Assembly (NCBI RefSeq): GCF_000247695.1
Contig: NW_004624747.1
Location: 27,936,947 to 28,000,946 of the forward strand
Direction: 5' to 3'
Length of the DNA stretch: 64,000 nt
Origin: Heterocephalus glaber
Lineage: Eukaryota; Chordata; Mammalia; Rodentia; Bathyergidae
Positions 1 through 64,000 of this stretch are shown here, in pieces. Each line of letters opens with the position of its first letter. The first letter of the stretch is position 1. Under the pieces are notes generated by a model. That model was given only the letters and a program-made list of their open reading frames with translations. It was not told the DNA's origin and did not search any database. The translations under genes were made by a program, and so were the position numbers.

Positions 1-604
1 AGGGCAGGTGGCAGAGTGGAGAAGTCCAGCTCTCTCAGAGCGTGTGCCCTGAGAAAGGACACAGGAATCACAGGGAGCATCCTGGGGACACAGGCGACCT
101 CGGTGGCATCTGCAGAGGCTCCTGCAGCTCCTCAGCTGGATCATCCCAGGGACGTTTGCCTGGCCTTCAGCTCCCCACACCAGCCCTCCCTGTGCAACCC
201 CTCGTTAGTTAGACACCCCTTGTGTTGCCCTGCTGAGGTGCCATCTGCCCCCTGCAGGACTGGGGCCGACGTGGACTAGAAGGCTTGGGGCAGCTGGGAG
301 AGGGGCAGAGGCAACGGCCCTGTGATAGCCGGCCGCACGGTGCCTCCTGACCTTCCAGGCTGTGCGGTCCCACTCTGGACAGGGAGCCCCAGTGACCCAG
401 CAGAAGCTGCAGAAGCGGCGTCCTGTGAACTCCTGGCTGGGGAAGCAGCTGCAGGGCTCCCTGCCCAGGAGACCCCGGCCCACACAGTGGTCTCCACCTT
501 GGCCCTAAAAGCCTGATGGCCCTGCCACACTGTGGCCCTCCAGGCCTGGCCACCGACCTAGGCCCACATCCCCAGCCCCTGGGAGCCAATCTACAGGCAT
601 CGTT

Positions 605-905
605 ATGGGCTGAACTGTGTCCAAACAGACCTTGGAGGCCTGATCCCAGCCCTGGAATGCAACGGAAACTATCTTGCAATGTGATCAGTTAGAAGGAGCT
701 CACTGTCATGGCCCTGAATCCAGGGGTGGGTGACAAGTGTCCTTCTAAGAAGAGAGACACGGAGGGGCAGCAGCAAGGACTCCAGCTGAGGCTAGTGTGA
801 TGCAGCCACAGCCCAGGACTTCAAACACCCCAGGAGCTGGGAGAGGCAGGAAGGAGCCCAGATGACAACTTGGTTGCAGACTTCTGACCACAGAACCCTG
901 ATGGA
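605..905 (+). mobile_element. Old MaLR-type LTR remnant (MLT1/MST-like)
   Basis: The segment runs GGGCTGAACTGTGTCC, then a central GTCCTTCTAAGAAGAGAGACAC block, and ends near GCAGACTTCTGACCACAGAAC. This order matches the general layout of mammalian MLT1/MST LTRs (retroviral-like solo LTRs) in sense orientation. It is highly diverged, with no coding part and no inferred activity. The subfamily assignment is from memory of the consensus and needs a repeat-library search. Confidence 0.45.
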
Positions 906-945
906 ACACATGACTGGGGTGTCTGTTTTGGTGTTCTGGTGTGAG

Positions 946-1070
946 CTTTTTAATTTTGAGACAACGTCTTGTTACATCGCTAAGTTCCACAGGCTGGCTC
1001 CACCTTGCAACCCTCCTGCCTCAGCCTCCCAGAGTGTTGGGATCACAGGTGTGCGCCACCATGCACAGCT
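946..1070 (-). mobile_element. B1-like SINE (7SL-derived), antisense
   Basis: On the + strand it reads TTTTAATTTTGAGACAACG, then CCTGCCTCAGCCTCCCAGAG, then GGGATCACAGGTGTGCGCC, which is the reverse complement of the 7SL-derived B1/Alu-type consensus. It marks rodent-type SINE activity in the 5' flank. Confidence 0.8.
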
Positions 1071-1357
1071 TGTTGGGGGCTCTCTGACTAGGCAGCTTCC
1101 CCTCCAGCTGAAGGAGACATGGCCACCACTGCGGGTGCAGAGGGAGCTTGGCTTTGCCTGGCGTCTGCTCTGCCACACTGGGCAGGGTGGCAGCTGGCTC
1201 TAGAAAGCAGAGAGCAGTAGAGCAACCTCGAGCAATCACCAAGGTGACCAGGTGCCTCCCATGGAGAGAGGGCCGAGCGAGCGAGGCAGAGCGTAGACTG
1301 GGCAGCAGCATCTGGGACCTCAGCCTCTAGGGGACAGGCAGAGCCACTGCAGTTTAA

Positions 1358-1482
1358 CCTGTTTTCTTTTTCCTGTTTTCTGAGACAGGATCTCCTGTTG
1401 TTCAGGCTGGGCTCTAACTCTCAACTCTCCCACCTCAGCCTCCAAGGAGCTGAGGTTACAGTGCAACACTACGCCCAATTTG
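1358..1482 (-). mobile_element. B1-like SINE, antisense, diverged
   Basis: TTTTCTGAGACAGGATCTCC, then CCACCTCAGCCTCCAAGGAG, then TGAGGTTACAGTGCAACACT are diverged reverse-complement B1 blocks. It is older than the neighbouring copies judging by mismatches. Confidence 0.7.
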
Positions 1483-1744
1483 ATGTTTGCCGAGAGGCTC
1501 ACGGAGCAGAGACAACGGGCAGGCAGCAGAGAGAACACATGTGGGGCCCCGGCCCACAGGTTCCTGCCCTGACCACCCAGGAGGGAAGGCGTGGACACTG
1601 TTGACCTCTGAAGGCAGGATGCATGGAGCAGCAGTGGGCCGTGTGGTGAATGGCAGCAGAGAGGCTCTGGGGGCCAAGCTGGCACCACTGGCATCTTTAC
1701 ACAGGTGCCACAATCTCCGCTTTGCTCTAAAGACAATGTTCTCA

Positions 1745-1913
1745 GCCAGGCGTGGAGGTGCACACCTGTAATACCAGCACTTGGGAGGCTGAGGCAGACG
1801 GATCTCTGTGAGTTCAAGGCTAGCCTGGGTTACACAGTGAGATCAAGGAAGGCCTAAACCACATAGCAAGATCCTGTCTCAAAAAAGCAAAAGGATAAAA
1901 GGAAGAAAAAGAA
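1745..1913 (+). mobile_element. B1-like SINE, sense, with A-rich tail
   Basis: It begins GCCAGGCGTGGAGGTGCACA, continues with an AGCACTTGGGAGGCTGAGGC block and GAGTTCAAGGCTAGCCTGGG, and ends CAAGATCCTGTCTCAAAAAA with an A-rich tail. Pol III A- and B-box-like segments are visible. The copy has extra sequence between the GTTACACAGTGAG block and the tail compared with a minimal B1. Confidence 0.8.
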
Positions 1914-3865
1914 CGTTTTTTGTCCTCAAAGCTCGAAAGCCAATGAAGAGATGGTGCAAATCACTGGGAATTGAAAACGAACATTATAACGACCTAGCTA
2001 CCAGGCCGCTCTCACTTGCCTGGCAAACAAGAAGCCAGACTGCACCAAGCACTGTCAGGGCTGGGTGTATGGAGCCCCAGGCAGGGCGGGGTGCAGCCCT
2101 GGGGAGAGCAGCTGGCCCACAACCCTCTGCTCAGGGCCCATCCAGCATCCTCACCCAGGTCCACACCTGCATGCATCAGAAGACACTCACCTGCACTGCT
2201 GCACACCTGGGGGCTGGGGGCAGTGCGGGAAGGCTGACCACCGACAGCTGTGCAGGTCGCCTACTGCACAAGGGAGCTCTGCCCAGAGGAAGGTGGCCTC
2301 AAGCCCAGGGACACCCAAACCTCCTTGAGCACAAAGGTCCTCCCAGGAGGAGGATGCACTCCACTTACCTGGATCCCCAGGGCGGTCAGAGACAACGCGT
2401 CACTGATGAATCTGCAGGCACACGGGACACTGAGGCAGGGCCCCAGACCAGCCCCGAGTGTGTGGATCAGAGCCTGCCTGGCAGGAGCTGGATCCCCATC
2501 CGACCTCTGACCCTTGAGAGGACACAGAGGCAACCCCGCACCGCAAGGGGTGCTGACCCTCGCCCCAGAGCTTCCCTGAGAGGCCCCGCCCAACACCTCG
2601 GGAAACACCCTGCACTGCAACAGCGCCCTCCTCTCATCACCCCGGAGCCCCCACCCACCTCCCCAGGGCCAGAGGGAACCCAGAAAGGCAGCACCCAGTG
2701 GGGGGCCCGCTGCAGACTGGCTCTGTCAAGGAGGGGCAGCTTTCCGCCTCACCGCTCTTAGCCAATGGGAGGCTGCAGGGGTGAAGAGGCGCCTCCCAAA
2801 CAACCCAGAGTGGGGAGAGGGGAAGGGACTGGGGCCCTACGCTGGGGAGCTGGAGTGACCGGAAGTGCCTGACTTCCCCAGGGACAGCCCACAGCGGCCC
2901 CAGGGGCGGCCTGAGCAGGATGGGCCGCTCCTCAGGTCCCAGGGGCACTCAGGCCTCCGACGCCATCTCTGTGACTCCGGGTTCCATGCTCTGCACATCA
3001 CCCTTGCGTGTTTCATCTGGGCCTGTGCTCAGGGTCTGGAGGAGGGGCTGTCTCGTTTGCACTGCGCCGCCAGCGGCTGAACACGACTGCAGGGTGCACC
3101 CCACGCAAGGGCCCAGGCGCCAGGCCCGGGAATCTCCTCGGGGCCTGCCTCTATGAGGATGAGGCAGTCCACCCGTGGCTCTAGCTTCAGGCCCTCGCTG
3201 GAGGTCACTCCGCGTGGACGCGGGGTCCACGCTCGAGCGGGTTGGGGGTTGGGATCCCCGCTAGCCGCGGCCGCACATCAGCGCTGAGGGCTCTGCCCGG
3301 CAGGCCCCGCGCACGTGCTCACCCCAGCCCTGGAAGCGGCGGGCGGGGCGGGTGCAGGGCCGAGCACCGCCCACGCGAAGGGCGGAAGGGAGGCCAGATG
3401 GGGCGTGCCTTGTGGGCGTGTGTGGCTGGGCGGGGCCTTGGAGGGCGTGGGTACTCGGAGAGCACCGCAGGTGAGGTGGGCCCAGGAGGACAGACCGGGC
3501 GTCCTAGGACTGTCAGCCCTGTGGGGCGGGGCTGAGTGGGAGGGGACTCAGGTGGTACGAGACGTGGCTCGGAGGAGGTCAGCCGTAGGGGCGGGGCCTG
3601 GTGGAAGGGGGCGGGGACTCGTGGGGCGGGACGGAGAGGAGCCGGCCCGGAGGAGGCAGAGCTCAGGAGGTTCGGGGGCGGGGCCTTTGGGGCGGGGGCG
3701 GGGCGTGGCGGGCTCCCGCGACAGCGCCCACTTCCTCTAGCGCTCGGGCCGGGCGGAAGTGCGTCAGTTGTTATCCGCTCGGGCCGCGCTACCGCCCCGC
3801 TGCCTCACGAGCCCGGCACCCCGAGCCTGGCCGCCCGCACCTGCCGCCACCCACCGCCGTTCGCC

Positions 3866-61714
<57,849 letters not shown>

Positions 61715-62140
61715 CCGCGCGGACTGAGTGAGCTGCGGGCGCCGGGCTGCAGAGCGGGCCGCCGGGAACCCCGCTTTGTACCCTTTCCCCACAGGTGAGA
61801 AGCGTTTTTAATGGTTTTGTATTTTTCTTAATTTTGTGCTCTTCAGACGTTTAACCAAAAAATAATGTTTAGTCGGGGTTTGGGATTTACTGCCCTCGGC
61901 CCCTTTCCAGCCCCAGGTCTCGTCTAAGTTATGGAGAGAAGACGGGCGGCCTTTCCGTCCATGCACTGTGAGGCCGCTAGGCCCGGCTCTGCCCTCCCTC
62001 GGTCCTTGGAACCGAAGTCACAGATCTGTATTAAAATAACAATCAGTAATGTACAAAGCTTTGGTCTTTGCCTTATTCTATTATGCAGACGTGTAAGAGG
62101 ATTTCTTTGAATAAATGAAAGTGTAAATACTCTGTACACA
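61715..62140 (+). other. FBRSL1: 3' UTR of FBRSL1
   Basis: After the TAG the sequence is GC-rich for about 80 bp and then AT-rich (TTTTTAATGGTTTTGTATTT, AACCAAAAAATAATGTTTAG). It extends to just beyond the AATAAA at 62110. Low GC and absence of repeats fit a conserved 3' UTR; the true end could lie further downstream. Confidence 0.65.
62110..62115 (+). terminator. FBRSL1: AATAAA poly(A) signal, main FBRSL1 3' end
   Basis: Canonical hexamer in GATTTCTTTGAATAAATGAAAG, followed within about 40 nt by TGTAAATACTCTGTACAC. An earlier ATTAAA variant is present at about 62030 (CTGTATTAAAATAAC). Confidence 0.65.
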
Positions 62141-64000
62141 TAAATATAACACATTATTAAATTCTTAACCTGGGAAGTCTTTATAAAAAGTCTCCAGAAA
62201 CCCTCTGGTTATGTGTTTAATGCAGTCACAGAAACCAGCTGTCAGTTGAACACACACTCGGCTCAGCACTTAACTGCAGCAGCCACCCTTAGCTAGGCAA
62301 GCTTGGGAGGAAGCAGGCTGGCTGGCTGGAACCAGGCTCCCCGTGAGCTCCCTGACCCCGAAGCCTGGGTCCCCCAGGCACTGGCTTTGGGAACAGTGAC
62401 TTCCTGGCTTCTGCTGGTGCCAGCTCACATGGGCTTCAGGACTGGCTGGCTCTAGCCTCAAGGAAAAACCTGGTGCTAATTGTGCAGTGTTCTCAGAACT
62501 TCTGTGCCAGACGAGTAGAATTTTAGCAAGAGTCCAAAGGCTGCTCACAACGGTGATGTGTTACATTTTTCTCCAGTGTAAAGGCTGTTGGCACATGTCT
62601 GTCTCCGTCGTGCCCATGCCTCTGCCCAATTCCATTTATTTTGTTTTGGTTTGATTTTTTTGCACCCGGGATTGAACTCAGGACCTTGCACTTCCGAGGC
62701 AGGCAATGGCACCACTGAACTAAAATCCCTGGGCCTGCTTTGGTTTGGTTTTTGGTTCTAGGGGATGGAACCCAGGGAAACTACCACTGAGCTACATCAA
62801 CAGCTCTTTCCGTTTTTTGGGGGTTTTTTTGGTACCAGGGATCGAACTTGGGACCTTTCGCTTGCGAGGCAGGCAGTGGAACCACTGAGCTAAATCCCCA
62901 GCCCATCCATTTTTTAATCTTGAGACAGGGTCTCTCTAAACTGCCCAAGCTGGGCTCAGCCTCCCCAGTGCTGGGATCACGGGCGCGCGCCATCCCATTT
63001 TCGGTTGCTGTCAGACCCACATGAGTGCCTGTGTGCCTTCACTGGTCCCCTTTGGTTTTCTGGCCACCCAGCCATGTGCTGTGCCCTGCACTTATTCCCA
63101 GCCCTGTTTCTCGCCACAGACCCGTTATGTCCACGTTCCGTTCTCGTGTCAATCAGTGAAGATAAAGATGGCCTTGGTGGCAGATGGAATGTGGTCTTGT
63201 GTCCAGCGTGGCACCTAGGCCTGCGTCCCTGCCCCGGGGCTGGAGTGCAGGGTGGCTGGATGCAGCCCTGGTAGGCACCAGGTTGCAGCCACTCCCTGCC
63301 ATTGCTGGTTGGGGTCTTGCTCCTCCCGCTGTGATAGCGCCCTGCCACGGGCCTGGGACCTTCCAGCCACACCTCCTCACCAGGTTTCCGGCGTGGAACC
63401 CATTATCCCCTGAGTCCCATGTTTGTTTGGGGGCTGCTGGCCATCAGACACATGCACAGGGGAGGGTAGCACCTTCCCCTGAGAAGGAAGAGGTCACCAT
63501 GTGTGCCAGGGCCACTGCCACTGCCTCTGGGAGCCAGGAGCTCCCTGTGCTCTGCCAACCTTGTCCAACCTTGGCCCTGACCCATCAGTGCCATCACTGG
63601 GGTGGCTGCCTGGGCTTGGGGCTGGGAGAAGGGCTGGTGGGTGCAGCAATGCCTGGGATGGAGATGTGGGAGCGGCACTGTCCAGAGCAAAGCTGTTTGC
63701 CGGGCTTTCGTTTCATTTCAGTGTCGAGTGTGCCAGCTCGCACTGCAGACATGCATCACACTGCACATGGTGGAAACAGTCTGCAGCCAGTACTGGCCAC
63801 ATCCACGATGGAACTTAGCTCCCAGCACCTTCCAGGCATGCACAAGTCCCCCATTCCTCGAAGAATCTGGGCGATGGAGCTCAGCAAGGCTCTGGGTGAG
63901 GAGCTGGGATCAGGGGAGAGCTGAGTGGTGCGAGAGGCTGCAGCACAGCCCACACTGCTGTCACAGGGGCTCTGACATTCAGGGGCAGTGGTGGACACAT
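62141..64000. other. 3' flank, no gene recognised
   Basis: Downstream of the gene this stretch contains the SINE cluster at 62642-62992 and otherwise unremarkable GC-rich DNA. The longest open frame (63184-63924, 246 codons) shows no family similarity or splice context. In human the next genes are LRCOL1 and P2RX2, as I recall; no exon of either is recognisable here. Confidence 0.6.
62642..62992 (-). mobile_element. Cluster of ID-type SINEs plus B1, antisense
   Basis: Three tRNA/ID-like units lie head to tail at 62642-62735 (GATTGAACTCAGGACCTTGC), 62745-62806 (GGATGGAACCCAGGG, CCACTGAGCTACATC) and 62813-62906 (GGTACCAGGGATCGAACTTG, CCACTGAGCTAAATCCCCAG). A B1 half follows at about 62908-62992 (TTGAGACAGGGTCTCTCTAA). 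The GCTTGCGAGGCAGGCAGTGG block is of the kind seen in hystricomorph and related rodents. Confidence 0.8.

Larger units (their letters stand above)
1..3200. other. 5' flanking DNA, no gene recognised
   Basis: This stretch upstream of the CpG-island promoter holds three B1-type SINEs and one old MaLR-like LTR remnant (listed separately). Open frames up to 272 codons occur on both strands, for example 1943-2761 on the + strand. None shows family similarity, splice-bounded structure or a compositional shift, and in GC-rich DNA such frames are expected by chance. I see no exon of a neighbouring gene. Confidence 0.6.

Noticed and set aside
1943..2761. 272-codon open frame in the 5' flank
   Set aside because: No similarity to a known family, no splice-bounded structure, and overlapping frames of similar length occur on the other strand.
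63184..63924. 246-codon frame in the 3' flank as an exon of a neighbouring gene
   Set aside because: The translation matches no colipase-like or P2X receptor feature and there is no splice-site pair.

Overview
This is mammalian genomic DNA that carries essentially one protein-coding gene on the + strand, spread over about 58 kb. The gene is recognised as FBRSL1 (fibrosin-like 1), a member of the AUTS2/FBRS/FBRSL1 family of nuclear chromatin proteins linked to non-canonical Polycomb complexes. The recognition rests on family landmarks: a basic, serine-rich N-terminus ending [13 protein letters not shown], the junction to [13 protein letters not shown], the [13 protein letters not shown] block followed by a histidine repeat, [17 protein letters not shown] and [15 protein letters not shown] blocks, an [10 protein letters not shown] block, and a VKVKEER motif near the C-terminus. 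The interspersed repeats are antisense and sense B1 (7SL-derived) SINEs, often joined to tRNA/ID-type SINEs with CACTGAGCTAAATCCCCAGC-like tails. They point to a non-murid rodent (squirrel-, beaver- or mole-rat-like); the species cannot be fixed from the sequence.

Layout: 1-3200 is 5' flank with SINEs, an old MaLR-type LTR remnant and no gene. About 3200-4480 is a CpG-island promoter with GC boxes and ETS sites, two short upstream ORFs, and exon 1 with a near-perfect Kozak start at 4089. Intron 1 (12.7 kb) has MIR/B1 repeats and a 59-bp tandem repeat. Exon 2 is at 17018-17215. Intron 2 (15 kb) contains a long open, in-phase, proline/glutamine/arginine-rich exon (17941-19506) with a 39-bp coding minisatellite interrupted by a 100-N assembly gap. 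A poly(A) signal follows at 20786. This looks like the terminal exon of a short N-terminal FBRSL1 isoform. Exons 3-5 (32283-44099) are tiny symmetric phase-0 exons encoding an acidic/serine module. Intron 5 carries an internal CpG island (about 50200-50850) with a strong splice donor on the opposite strand. Exons 6-19 are packed into 54068-61714 with introns as short as 75-77 bp. The 3' UTR ends near an AATAAA at 62110, followed by a SINE cluster and gene-free 3' flank.

The 19 inferred coding exons join with all phases consistent, giving 2,532 nt (843 residues plus stop). All exon boundaries are read from splice signals and family similarity, not from transcript evidence. The most interesting points are the in-frame repeat-bearing alternative terminal exon, the intragenic CpG island with a possible antisense transcript, a last exon apparently much shorter than that of AUTS2, possible intronic polyadenylation after exon 18, and several AT-rich, homeodomain-motif-rich islands in the GC-rich introns that look like conserved non-coding elements.
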